Assembly: GCF_003937945.1 (NCBI RefSeq)
Contig: NZ_RSEC01000058.1
Coordinates: 558,001 to 622,000, forward strand
Length of the DNA: 64,000 nucleotides
Origin: Amycolatopsis eburnea
GTDB lineage: Bacteria; Actinomycetota; Actinomycetes; Mycobacteriales; Pseudonocardiaceae
Direction of reading: 5' to 3'
Part shown: positions 1 to 8,091 of the stretch, piece by piece
Layout of the letters: each line of letters opens with the position of its first letter
How positions within the stretch are numbered: position 1 is the first letter of the stretch
Translations under genes and position numbers: made by a program
Notes under the pieces: model-generated
Database searches by the model: none
What the model was told of the DNA's origin: nothing
Seen by the model: the letters and a program-made list of their open reading frames with translations, nothing else

Positions 1-238
1 CGGCCAGGCACAGGTGGAGCAGGTCGTTCGGCATGCCCGGATGGTGCTCACCGGCTCCGCCGTCCGGCGCGGCGACTGCCATTTCCGGCTCGAAGCCGGG
101 AGCGACGTGCGCGGTGGCGGTCGCCGCGGCGTCACCCATGCCGTGGGACAGGCTGACGTGGTGCATGGCGAGGACGCACACGGCGAGGGCGCACAGCAGG
201 AGGACCTGCTGCACGTTGCCGAGCCGGGTCTTCGTCAC
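1..238 (-). CDS. DUF6153 family protein, 3' end cut by window edge
   Basis: Minus-strand reading frame beginning at a GTG (positions 236-238) and running off the left edge without a stop, so only about 79 N-terminal residues are visible. It has a short basic start, a hydrophobic segment (VLLLCALAVCVLAMHHVSL) and a segment rich in His, Met and acidic residues ending in PNDLLHLCLA. This layout (one membrane segment, HHVSL, then a His/Met-rich exported tail) matches the small actinobacterial DUF6153 proteins, whose function is unknown; a metal-related role at the membrane is only a guess. The real end of the gene is outside the window. Confidence 0.6.
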   Translation of the reverse strand, partial: MTKTRLGNVQQVLLLCALAVCVLAMHHVSLSHGMGDAAATATAHVAPGFEPEMAVAAPDGGAGEHHPGMPNDLLHLCLA

Positions 239-310
239 CGCGCCACCGTAGCAATCGAGTTCGCAGGTGCGAGCAGACCCGAACCGTGAAAACAAGAAAG
301 GGAGGACGTC

Positions 311-454
311 GTGTCCGACATCTCTCCCGTTCTTGCGGTGCCCTCGGCAGGATTGCCGGAGGATGGGAACGGGTCTGACCAGGGGCTTTACGTCGGCACC
401 CTGGTGGTCGAGGCGAGCTTCGAGCTTCCGGCCGCCGGTGGGAGTTCGACGTGA
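311..454 (+). CDS. 47-residue ORF coupled to the DUF2637 gene
   Basis: GTG start preceded by GGAGG at 301-305, 47 codons, stop TGA at 452-454 overlapping the GTG start of the next gene at 451 (GTGA overlap). The product begins VSDISPVLAVPSAG and has no recognisable domain, signal or membrane segment. The good ribosome-binding site and the 4-nt overlap suggest it is translated and couples translation of the DUF2637 gene. It could be a leader peptide rather than a functional protein; function unknown. Confidence 0.45.
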   Translation: MSDISPVLAVPSAGLPEDGNGSDQGLYVGTLVVEASFELPAAGGSST

Positions 455-1137
455 ACGCCAACTCGCAGGCAGTTGCTCGGTTTGTCACGACCACGATGGG
501 CCTGGTCATCGGGCTGACCTTCCTGTTCGGGTTCGGGAACGTGCTGAACCTGGCGTTGAAGCTGCAGGTGCCGGTGTTCGTGGCGCCACTGGTGGCACCC
601 GCTGTCGACTTGACGGTGCTGGGGTTGCTCGTCGGTACACGGCATCTGGCCCTGTCCGGGGCTGGCGATGATGTTCTGCGGTCGGCGCGGCGGCTGCTGC
701 TGGCGGCGAGCGCCGTGACCCTGCTGTTGAACGTTGCCGACCCGGTGTTCGCTGGTCAGTGGGGTAAGGCCGCGTTCGACTCGGTCGGCCCGCTCCTGCT
801 GATCGGTTGGGCAGAAGCTGGTCCGGGCCTCCTCCGTGCGCTGGCCGCGGCGAGTGCCGATCTGCGATCAACGCCGGTAGTCGGGTCTTCTCCCAGGAAC
901 CTGGTGAGTGGCAGCCTCGAGCAGGAGGCACCGGAAGCACGCGGGGGCGCCGACCTTCGCGGAGAACTCATCGAGCGCGCCCGGCAGGCGGACGCCGAAC
1001 ACTGGCGGCGTTACCGGCGCCCGATCTCTGCGGAGAATCTGCGGAAGCAGCTTCGGGTCGGCGCGGTGACGTCGCGGGATCTTGTCGCGGTGGTGCGGCT
1101 GGAGAACGCGCCAGCAGGTGCGACTTGCCATCCGTGA
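451..1137 (+). CDS. DUF2637 domain membrane protein
   Basis: 228 residues with about four hydrophobic segments in the first 130 (for example GLVIGLTFLFGFGNVLNLAL and LLLAASAVTLLLNVADPVFA), followed by a charged cytoplasmic tail that looks like a small DNA-binding or coiled domain (RPISAENLRKQLRVG). DUF2637 proteins are common in actinobacterial integrative and conjugative elements, where they are thought to be membrane or spread proteins; here no Tra, integrase or replication gene is next to it, so it may be an orphan left by an element. Translation is probably coupled to the 47-codon ORF upstream. Confidence 0.65.
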   Translation: MNANSQAVARFVTTTMGLVIGLTFLFGFGNVLNLALKLQVPVFVAPLVAPAVDLTVLGLLVGTRHLALSGAGDDVLRSARRLLLAASAVTLLLNVADPVFAGQWGKAAFDSVGPLLLIGWAEAGPGLLRALAAASADLRSTPVVGSSPRNLVSGSLEQEAPEARGGADLRGELIERARQADAEHWRRYRRPISAENLRKQLRVGAVTSRDLVAVVRLENAPAGATCHP

Positions 1138-1228
1138 TCGGTTACCGGGAGGCCTCGGATCGGTGTCCCGGTGTACGTGGAACCGCTGGTGGCGCTCGCT
1201 GTCGATTCCCAGGTGACGAGGGCGGCAG

Positions 1229-2479
1229 TCATGATCCGAGGATTGCGTTGAGCGCCGCTCGGATGGTCGCTTCCTGTTCGACGGGGTAACCGCGGTCGAG
1301 GCACGCTCCGGCGAACCGGGCGATCGGATCCGGCCCTTCGGCCAGCGCGGTGAGGCCATCGATGCTTGCTCTGCCGAATGGTGATCGCGCAGGGTGGGCA
1401 TGAGCGCCGGCATCGACGATCAGCACATCCGGCTGGCCGGTCAACGCCGTGACGATCCGGTTCGCGATGCGGACACCGCCGAGGTCGGCATCGGTCGCCA
1501 CGATCACGTGCTCGACACCGGCGGCGAGCTTCGCGATGAGGCCGACGACCACCTCAGCGGGCTGCCCCGCACACCACGTCACCGCGACCTCGGGGAAGCG
1601 GTCGCACACCGCCTCGGCCGCCTGCAGGTTTTCGATCACGGCCATCGTCGGGGTGCCGCCGACGATCGCGGGAGCGAGCAGAGACAAGCCGGTGGCGCGG
1701 AACCGGACCGGTCCGGCCAGGCCCGCAAGAGAGAACTCCTGTCCGTTCGGGTCCTGAACGACCATCGGGCCGCCGAGACCGAGGTACGGGCTCCGGAGCA
1801 CGCCGAGTGCCAGCAGGGTGCTCTGCTGGACGCCGCACGCGGCCAGGATGTCCGCGGCGTCCTCGCGGTCCTTCGTGCCGTCGAAGTGGGCTTGGCTGAA
1901 GGCGCGCGGGCCGTCGTGGGTGATGCCGTCGGCGAGGTCTTCAGCGGCGTGGACGAGGACGGCCAACCGCGCGTTCGCCGACGGATTGCTCGTCAGCGCC
2001 TGCGCCAGCCCCGGATCGATCGCCACGACACGCCCGGCCGCGGCTTCCGCGCGAGACCGCCAAGTTTCAACGCGGTTCTGTTCGTGATCCTCGCGGGTTC
2101 GCCGGTGGGTGTCCCAGGCAGCTGTGAGATCCCAGCGTCGTACGGCGTCGATGCGGAGGTCTTCGCCGACCGAGCACAGGACGTCAACGACTCCTGCCGC
2201 CGTCAGGTGCAGCACCATGTCTCGCGCAGCGGCTCCGAAGCGCCGCTCGAGGGAACTCCAGTACCTCCGGGAGCTGGCGAGGACCCACTTCAGGTCGTTG
2301 GCCGCGATGCCGTCGATGGGCGTTCCCGGCGTGACGCCGGTACCGCCGGACGTGAGCCGGACGTGCGTCGTTTTCGTCCGGCCGCGCCGGTCTCGGGGAA
2401 TGCTGCCGTCTTTGCGTGCGAAGGCCGTGGCGACGACTCCGGCAGGCAGACCGCCGATCGGGATGCGCTGGTCAGACAA
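1229..2479 (-). CDS. Wadjet JetD-like Toprim nuclease subunit
   Basis: 416 residues, last gene of a five-gene operon; its start overlaps the stop of the SMC gene by 8 nt. The C-terminal half shows a Toprim-like pattern: an acidic residue after a strand (MAVIEN, E283) and D-x-D after the next (VIVATDADLGG, D330 and D332), which would bind metal for DNA cleavage. The motifs around it (VIEN, then CAGQP, then TDADLGGVRIAN) resemble DUF2399-type JetD of Wadjet type III more than DUF2220-type JetD. In Wadjet, JetD cuts small circular plasmids after loop extrusion by JetABC. The N-terminal half has no domain I can name. The family is recognised from motifs and context, not from a search. Confidence 0.7.
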   Translation of the reverse strand: MSDQRIPIGGLPAGVVATAFARKDGSIPRDRRGRTKTTHVRLTSGGTGVTPGTPIDGIAANDLKWVLASSRRYWSSLERRFGAAARDMVLHLTAAGVVDVLCSVGEDLRIDAVRRWDLTAAWDTHRRTREDHEQNRVETWRSRAEAAAGRVVAIDPGLAQALTSNPSANARLAVLVHAAEDLADGITHDGPRAFSQAHFDGTKDREDAADILAACGVQQSTLLALGVLRSPYLGLGGPMVVQDPNGQEFSLAGLAGPVRFRATGLSLLAPAIVGGTPTMAVIENLQAAEAVCDRFPEVAVTWCAGQPAEVVVGLIAKLAAGVEHVIVATDADLGGVRIANRIVTALTGQPDVLIVDAGAHAHPARSPFGRASIDGLTALAEGPDPIARFAGACLDRGYPVEQEATIRAALNAILGS

Positions 2480-5400
2480 GGGACCGTCCGGCGGTGAGCC
2501 AGTCGCGCACGAGCTCGACGCGTTCGCCGTTCGCGTCGTAGCCCCAGACGCGGGTCGGCTGGTTGTAGGCCTCAGTGTGTGCTTGGTGGCAGAACCAGAG
2601 GATCTCCCCGCACACCCCGGCGGCGTCGCCGATCACCGAGTCCTGGCACGTGCCGAGGATCGTGACCTGCTGCTGCGCGGCCACTTCGTTGAGGTCCCGC
2701 AGCACGTCCTTGCGGTTGACGTCGCCGAGGCTGTTGCCGAGTTCGTCCAGTACCAGGACCCGGCCCCGGGCGCCGTCCGCGGCGAGGAGCGCGGCCAGCA
2801 CGAGCTGGATGGCGAAGACCTTCACCTGCGCCCCGTTCGCGACTTCGCGGTAGGAGACCATCCCGCCGGAGGGCGACCGCCGCCATCGGGGTGAGACCTC
2901 CCAGGTCCACGGGGAGGTGGCAGTCGGCGGTCGGATCTGGGTGACGCGCAGCTCGGCACCGAAGCCACCGCGAGCTCGGTTGAGCCGGTCGAGGGCCTTG
3001 CTGATCTTGTCGAGGGAGGCTTCGAGCCGGCTGCTGATCGCGTCCTGGAGCCGTTCCATCTCCTCGTCCAGTGCCGTGGTTTCGGCGGTCATCTCCTCGA
3101 TCTGGGTGGCTCGTTCCCGCTGCGACCGCACGATGCGGTCTTCCAGGATGCGGTCCGAGTCCTTGCGCGAGTCGAGCAGGTCCCGCAGCGGCTGGGCGAT
3201 GCTCGTGAAGTCCGAGTCGCGCGCGGCGACCCCTGACTCGCCGTCGGCGAAGCGCTGTCGCCGTTCCTTGGCTTCGGCAAGCTCGGCTGGGACGCGCGGA
3301 GACGCATCCAGGTAGGCGTCGAGGGCTTCTTTGAGCTTTTCCGCCGCACGGTGCCGCAGGGATCGTGGCCGCAATGCCCGGACGCGGTCCGGTTGTGCGT
3401 CCAGCAATTCCGCAGCGGCATCCGGGGTATCAGCCCACCCAACCAGCCAATAGGAGACGTTGAGGTTGTCCCGTTCGGTTCGCCGCTGCCCGAGTTTGTC
3501 CCGGATCCCACGCAGCTCCCGGTCGAGCTGGTCCACTGCTGCCGCTGCGGCATTGACCTGCAGCTGATGGCTTTGCACGGCAGTCGCGGCCGCGAGCCAC
3601 GCTTTTTGCGCCTCGTCGACGGCCGAGTGCAACGCCTCCAGAGCGGTATCCAGCTCGGCAATGACTGCTTGCAAGGCGCGTTCTTCTTCAGCCATCGAGT
3701 CCAGTTCGGCGGCGGCTTTGGCGGCGCCGAGGGCTTCGCGTGCTGCGTCGAGGGCCAGCGCCGCCGTCCCTTGCGCGATGCGGGCTTCCTCGAGTTCTGC
3801 CGTGGTGCGTTGGACTTTTCGTTCCGCTGCGGCGACGCGAGCGGCTCGTCCGGCGATTTCTTCGTCGAAGCGGCCGATGACGGCTTCGCCGAGTGCCGAG
3901 TCGACCGCTCGTTCGGGTGCGGTCACGAAGTCGGTCCTGGCCTCGAGGGTGTTCAGGAACCGGGCCACCGGCACGTCGGCGGTGACGCCCTCGGGCAGCC
4001 GCGCCGGGAGTGCGGTGAGCGCCGCGTCGGCAACGACGACGCTGATGCCGGGGAAAGTCCCGATCAGTCCCAGCGCCGCTGCCTCGTCATCCGGGCCGAC
4101 CACCACGGCATGACGGTGCGGCCACAAGCGCGGCTCCCACGATGCACGTACTTCCGAAGCCAGCGTGATCTCGTCGAGCAGCAACGCCGCCGGGATGTCC
4201 CGCGAGCGCAGCCGGGCGAGCGCCGCGCCGGCCGGGCCGCCGTCGCCCGCCCGTGCCGCATTCAGCTCCGCTTCTGCCTCGCGGACCCGTTGCTCGGCCT
4301 CTCGGCGATCGACCCGCGCCTGGGCGAGATCTTCTTCAGCCGCACCGACGGCTTCCGCGGCGACCTCGACGGTAATGCCGGTCCACGCGTCTCTGAGCGG
4401 TAGAAGTTCACCCCGCCGGTCCGCCAGGGCACGAAGCTTCGAAGCGGTTTCCCCGCGCTCGTCCCGGCGAACACCGAGGCGCTCTTGCGCCTGCCCGAGT
4501 GCGGATTGGGCGTCCTCCAACTGTTCCGCGAGGTTCTGCCGGCCACGGAGGGTGTCCAGCTCGTCTTGTGCCGTCTCTCGCTGCCCATCGAGCTCCTCGA
4601 CGCTCTGCTCGAGTTCCCCGATCATCTCGGCCAGTTCGGCGTCCTTCGTGCTCACCTCCAGGAAGCCGCGAGCGAAATGCAGCCGCCACATGTGCTCGCC
4701 TTCGGCCAGGTGCTGCCGTGACCGCTCGCGGTCTTGGACGGCTTCGAGGTCGGCTTGCTCGTCCACGCGAGCCCGTGCATCAGCCTCTTGGCGTTCCGCG
4801 AGGGAAGACTTCTGCTCGGCGAGCCGTCGACGCTGTTCGGCCTCGGTTTCCAGGAGACGCTGCCGTCCGGTGAGTTCGATGAGGGCTTCGCCGATTCTGG
4901 CCGGCGTCATTTCCGTCATCTGCTGGGACAGCAGGGACGGAGCTGACGGTCGCATGGGGGTGTCGAGGTAGGCCATGCAGCGCGGTGCGTCGCCGTAGAG
5001 GTCCGTGGCGAACCGCTTGGGTCCCAGCTCCTGAGCCCGGGGCATGGCCTCCCAAAGACCGTCGGCCAGTACGTCGCGTTCGAGGTCGCTGTCCGCGATC
5101 GCGACGTGCAACCCGGATGTCCAGCGCACCTTGAGGTACGGCGTCATCGCGGCGATGCGGACCCAGACGGTCAGCGCGGTCCGCGCGGGATCGGCGGGGT
5201 CGGCGAAGACACCCACGACGTAGCCGCGGTCGGCTTGGGCGTACCTGTGCGTCGGGTCCAGGCCCGCCGATTCGGGCTTGAACAGCAGGTTGGCGGCGTA
5301 CTGCGAGCCGTTCGCCTCCAGCCGCCACTGGGCCTCGCCGAGCAGCAGGGACACGGCGGCGAGGAAGGACGTCTTGCCCGAGCCGTTGGAATCGCCCTTG

Positions 5401-5543
5401 GGGCCCTGGCCGGATACCGCGACGAACGTCCCCGGAACCAGCGGCATCGCGTGCGTGGTCAGCCGCGCGATGTCGAAGGTCTGCACGGCGACCAGGTGCC
5501 GATCGCCGACGATGCCGGTCCCTGCCGTGGGTGCGTCGGTCAT
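2472..5543 (-). CDS. SMC/MukB-like ATPase, Wadjet JetC-like
   Basis: 1023 residues. Walker A at about 50-58 (GDSNGSGKT), a long central region rich in Glu, Ala, Arg and Leu consistent with two coiled-coil arms and a hinge-like segment near 420-500, and Walker B at about 929-934 (VLVLDE) followed by LGNSLGD. The start ATG at 5541-5543 is chosen because it forms an ATGA overlap with the upstream stop; the open frame continues upstream but in the wrong frame for the previous gene. It is the expected motor of a bacterial SMC complex with the kleisin-like and winged-helix-like genes upstream. The region where the ABC signature should be reads VANGAQVKVFAIQL, not the usual SGGE/LSGG. Confidence 0.8.
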   Translation of the reverse strand: MTDAPTAGTGIVGDRHLVAVQTFDIARLTTHAMPLVPGTFVAVSGQGPKGDSNGSGKTSFLAAVSLLLGEAQWRLEANGSQYAANLLFKPESAGLDPTHRYAQADRGYVVGVFADPADPARTALTVWVRIAAMTPYLKVRWTSGLHVAIADSDLERDVLADGLWEAMPRAQELGPKRFATDLYGDAPRCMAYLDTPMRPSAPSLLSQQMTEMTPARIGEALIELTGRQRLLETEAEQRRRLAEQKSSLAERQEADARARVDEQADLEAVQDRERSRQHLAEGEHMWRLHFARGFLEVSTKDAELAEMIGELEQSVEELDGQRETAQDELDTLRGRQNLAEQLEDAQSALGQAQERLGVRRDERGETASKLRALADRRGELLPLRDAWTGITVEVAAEAVGAAEEDLAQARVDRREAEQRVREAEAELNAARAGDGGPAGAALARLRSRDIPAALLLDEITLASEVRASWEPRLWPHRHAVVVGPDDEAAALGLIGTFPGISVVVADAALTALPARLPEGVTADVPVARFLNTLEARTDFVTAPERAVDSALGEAVIGRFDEEIAGRAARVAAAERKVQRTTAELEEARIAQGTAALALDAAREALGAAKAAAELDSMAEEERALQAVIAELDTALEALHSAVDEAQKAWLAAATAVQSHQLQVNAAAAAVDQLDRELRGIRDKLGQRRTERDNLNVSYWLVGWADTPDAAAELLDAQPDRVRALRPRSLRHRAAEKLKEALDAYLDASPRVPAELAEAKERRQRFADGESGVAARDSDFTSIAQPLRDLLDSRKDSDRILEDRIVRSQRERATQIEEMTAETTALDEEMERLQDAISSRLEASLDKISKALDRLNRARGGFGAELRVTQIRPPTATSPWTWEVSPRWRRSPSGGMVSYREVANGAQVKVFAIQLVLAALLAADGARGRVLVLDELGNSLGDVNRKDVLRDLNEVAAQQQVTILGTCQDSVIGDAAGVCGEILWFCHQAHTEAYNQPTRVWGYDANGERVELVRDWLTAGRSLV

Positions 5544-6169
5544 GGCTTCTCCTGCTTCGTGTGCTCGTTCCGGGCGACCCGGCGACGTCGGATGACGTCC
5601 CCCATGACGCCGTCGGGCTGGGCCAGGAGAATGAGGTTCTCCCACAGTTGCGCGGAAACCCGGGGGGTGAGCCGGGCGAACTGGGGTCCCGGGAGGATGC
5701 TCCGGCGGGCGCCGTAGCGCAGGATCCCGGCGTTGCGCAGCCGCTGGACGGAGCCGCGGATCCTCGACTCGGGGACCTGGGACAGCACGAGGTCCTGCTT
5801 GCGGACGGGTTCGGCGTCGAGCCAGGAGTCGCTTCGCAGGCGTCCGGCCGCGCGGGGGATCGCGACGCAGTGCAGCAGGACCAAGGCCAGTACCGCGCGG
5901 TCGTCCGGAGGCAGGACTCCTGCGCCTTCGGCGGCCAGCTGCCGTCCGATGTCGTCCTCGTACCCGGAGAGGAACCCGTCTCCGACCTTCAGCAGGACGC
6001 GACCCTGGGCGCGCAGGCACCGGTCCAGGGTCGCGCGCAGCGCCGGGTCGAGGAGGCCGCGGAACCCATCGGGCGGCACCGGCTGGTCGGCGGTCTCCAC
6101 CGCCGCGAGCGCGGCCAAGACGTCGACCTGCCGACCGACCGGCAGGTCGCTCAGCGCCATCCCGGTCAT
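5540..6169 (-). CDS. Winged-helix JetB/MukE-like subunit 2
   Basis: 209 residues starting MTGMALSDLPVG, with ATGA overlaps at both ends (upstream stop at 6166-6168, downstream start at 5543). The C-terminal part (RKQDLVLSQVPESRIRG followed by RLRNAGILRYG) looks like a winged helix with a recognition helix and wing. Position directly before the SMC gene is that of JetB/MksE/MukE (KITE) proteins, which bind the kleisin. I infer the role from context, size and fold-like pattern; sequence similarity to known JetB is not obvious by eye. Confidence 0.6.
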   Translation of the reverse strand: MTGMALSDLPVGRQVDVLAALAAVETADQPVPPDGFRGLLDPALRATLDRCLRAQGRVLLKVGDGFLSGYEDDIGRQLAAEGAGVLPPDDRAVLALVLLHCVAIPRAAGRLRSDSWLDAEPVRKQDLVLSQVPESRIRGSVQRLRNAGILRYGARRSILPGPQFARLTPRVSAQLWENLILLAQPDGVMGDVIRRRRVARNEHTKQEKP

Positions 6170-6720
6170 TGGGGCTCCTCGAGCCGCGGGAGGCGGTCGT
6201 ACACCGATCGCACCGCCGTGACCTGCTCCTCCGACCAGAGCGCGACCGCGGGGCCGAGCCGGACTTCCGAACCGTCGATGGAGAGCAGGCGCGCATCGTC
6301 GAGTCGTCGGAGCGCGCCCTTGCTGTGGCGGCGGGCGGCGGCCCCACCCTCGACCGCGGACGCGGTGATGGGGCCTAGGGCGGCGACGGCGGCGAGAATG
6401 ATGTCCTCCTCGGCTGCGCTGCCGGGAAAAGGGTGCTCGGATCGGTCCGGCCAGCACGCGCCGAGCACCGCGGCGAAGGTCAGCAGGACGACCTGCGACG
6501 TCTTCGTCCGTTCGACACCGGTGTCCCCGCCCGCCACGGGTTCGACGCCGTCCCACCAGCCGAGCATGACCACCGGGAGCCGGCCGGGTACCACGGCTTC
6601 CACCAGTCGTCGTCCGGCATCAGCGGCTTGCCGGTGCCAGGCAGCCGGCACCTGCGCGGTCAGCGGTATCTGCCCGGTTGCCCGCATCCGGGCCAAGGCC
6701 AGCGCTCCCGGCTCAGCCAT
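6166..6720 (-). CDS. Winged-helix-like small subunit 1 of the Jet-like operon
   Basis: 184 residues, overlapping the gene before it by 8 nt and the gene after it by 4 nt, so clearly part of the same translation unit. The C-terminal half (EEDIILAAVAALGPITAS, then RRHSKGALRRLDDARLLSIDG) has the helix-turn-helix and wing pattern of a KITE-like protein. Known Wadjet operons encode one such protein between kleisin and SMC; this operon has two. The first half (WWDGVEPVAGGDTGVER) has no match I can name. Function is inferred from its place in the operon only. Confidence 0.5.
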   Translation of the reverse strand: MAEPGALALARMRATGQIPLTAQVPAAWHRQAADAGRRLVEAVVPGRLPVVMLGWWDGVEPVAGGDTGVERTKTSQVVLLTFAAVLGACWPDRSEHPFPGSAAEEDIILAAVAALGPITASAVEGGAAARRHSKGALRRLDDARLLSIDGSEVRLGPAVALWSEEQVTAVRSVYDRLPRLEEPQ

Positions 6721-7996
6721 GGTCGGCCTCCTCCGCGAGTTCGACAGCTTGCTCCAGGGGCTCGGTGAGGCGGTAGGCCGTCACCGGTGTCAGGTGCGTG
6801 ACCGGACCATCGGGCTCGACGAGGAGCTCATCACTCAACCGCACGCGGTAGGGCAGGTCCGGGTCGGCGTGGATGGCGAGCAGCTCGACGAGGATGGTGG
6901 CGAGCCCGGGCCAGCCAGCCGCTCGGAGACTGCTGGTCAAGTCGACCTCCGCGCGGCCCTGCAGGTGCAGCTCGGCCGCCCGTGCTCGCCGGGTCCGGGC
7001 CGCTTCCGCTCGCTCTTCGACCCGAAGCATCGGATCCGGACCAGGTGGCGGATCGGCCGGCCGGGGCGGACGGCGCCGGATCGCCGCGCGGGGCCGGAAC
7101 CCGGCGACGCCCTCGGCGACCACAGCGGGATCCAGCCACGGGGCCGGCGGGTCGAACACCGCGCTTGCGAAGACCTCGGCCAGCTCGTCGAGCGACGCCA
7201 CGCGAGCGGCTTCCAGGTACTCCTCCGGATCGAGCAACGAGAAGTCGCGCGCCGCGGCACCTTCGTCGAGCAACCGGCCCACGAACTGCTCGCGGGCGCC
7301 GACGTAGCGCTGGGTTTCCACGACGAGCCGGTATGCCTCCGGATCCAGAGCTGGGAACGCGTCTTTGACCTGCTCGTTCAGGGTGAAGACGTCGTCCATC
7401 AGGGCGGCGTGCCGGTGGTGCTTGCGTTCGGAGATGAGCTCGGACAGCGGGCTGGCGACGACCATTCTGAGCAGTTCGTCCGCCGAGATCGTCATCATGC
7501 GGCGTGCTTGGAGCAGTGCGTTCCGGATCTCGGTGACGGTGGCGCGCCCGGACGCCAGTGCGGCCCGGGTCCGGTCCAGCAAGGTGACCAGTTCGTCGAC
7601 CCCGCCGCGCTCGCTGAGGCGCTCGAACACCAGCAAGCCGGCGGCGCTCGTCGGGTTGAACACGTAACGTTGCTGGTGCGACTTTTCGAAGTGCGGACGC
7701 AGCATTCCGAGCTTGCAGAACAGCTCGAACCGGCTCTGGAACGCGCTTTCGGAGCAGACTTCCGCGCACGCGTCCGCCAGCTGGGCGCGCGTGAGCCCGC
7801 CGATCGCGTCTTGGTCGCCGAAGGCCGCGTACACCGCGCGCGCGACCTCGATCAGCTCTGCCTCGTCGACGACCGCGCCGGCGTTCGCGGCGATCGGTGC
7901 GACTAACGCGGAAACGCGGAGCAAGAAAGCTGCTTGCTCCGCGTCGTCATGGTGATCGAACAACGAGGTCGCCACGCCCTCCGGAGTCGGAGCCAA
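6713..7996 (-). CDS. Kleisin-like subunit, Wadjet JetA-like
   Basis: 427 residues, first gene of the operon. The start given is a TTG at 7994-7996; a GTG at 7975 in the same frame is an equal alternative. The N-terminal part has a winged-helix look (FGDQDAIGGLTRAQLADACAE), the middle is helical (VTEIRNALLQARRMMTI, DDVFTLNEQVKDAFPAL), then a Pro-rich linker (RRRPPRPADPPPGPDP) and a C-terminal small domain. This order (N-terminal wHTH, helical middle, flexible linker, C-terminal domain) is that of MukF/JetA kleisins bridging SMC heads. Only 95 bp separate it from the divergent gene at 8092, so the two probably share a regulatory region. Confidence 0.6.
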   Translation of the reverse strand: MAPTPEGVATSLFDHHDDAEQAAFLLRVSALVAPIAANAGAVVDEAELIEVARAVYAAFGDQDAIGGLTRAQLADACAEVCSESAFQSRFELFCKLGMLRPHFEKSHQQRYVFNPTSAAGLLVFERLSERGGVDELVTLLDRTRAALASGRATVTEIRNALLQARRMMTISADELLRMVVASPLSELISERKHHRHAALMDDVFTLNEQVKDAFPALDPEAYRLVVETQRYVGAREQFVGRLLDEGAAARDFSLLDPEEYLEAARVASLDELAEVFASAVFDPPAPWLDPAVVAEGVAGFRPRAAIRRRPPRPADPPPGPDPMLRVEERAEAARTRRARAAELHLQGRAEVDLTSSLRAAGWPGLATILVELLAIHADPDLPYRVRLSDELLVEPDGPVTHLTPVTAYRLTEPLEQAVELAEEADHG

Positions 7997-8091
7997 CGGA
8001 CGCGGTGTTACGGGACGACACGAAAAAGTGGATCGGGTTGTTCGATCGCCGATGCCCGGATTCTGTCGGTGGTGTGGGGCATCCTGGGAAC

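Noticed and set aside
2205..2215. CGTCAGGTG within the JetD-like gene as an activator box
   Set aside because: No second half-site at 11 bp and no hexamer at 22 nt; similar single half-sites in coding regions (for example near 37630 and 60788) were dropped for the same reason.
3351..4403. 350-codon plus-strand open frame inside the SMC-like gene
   Set aside because: Antisense of the coiled-coil coding region; the minus strand holds clear Walker motifs in a continuous frame.
5544..6347. N-terminal extension of the SMC-like frame by about 270 codons
   Set aside because: This part is the wrong frame of the two small Jet-like genes; the ATG at 5543 has the ATGA overlap and puts Walker A at the normal distance.
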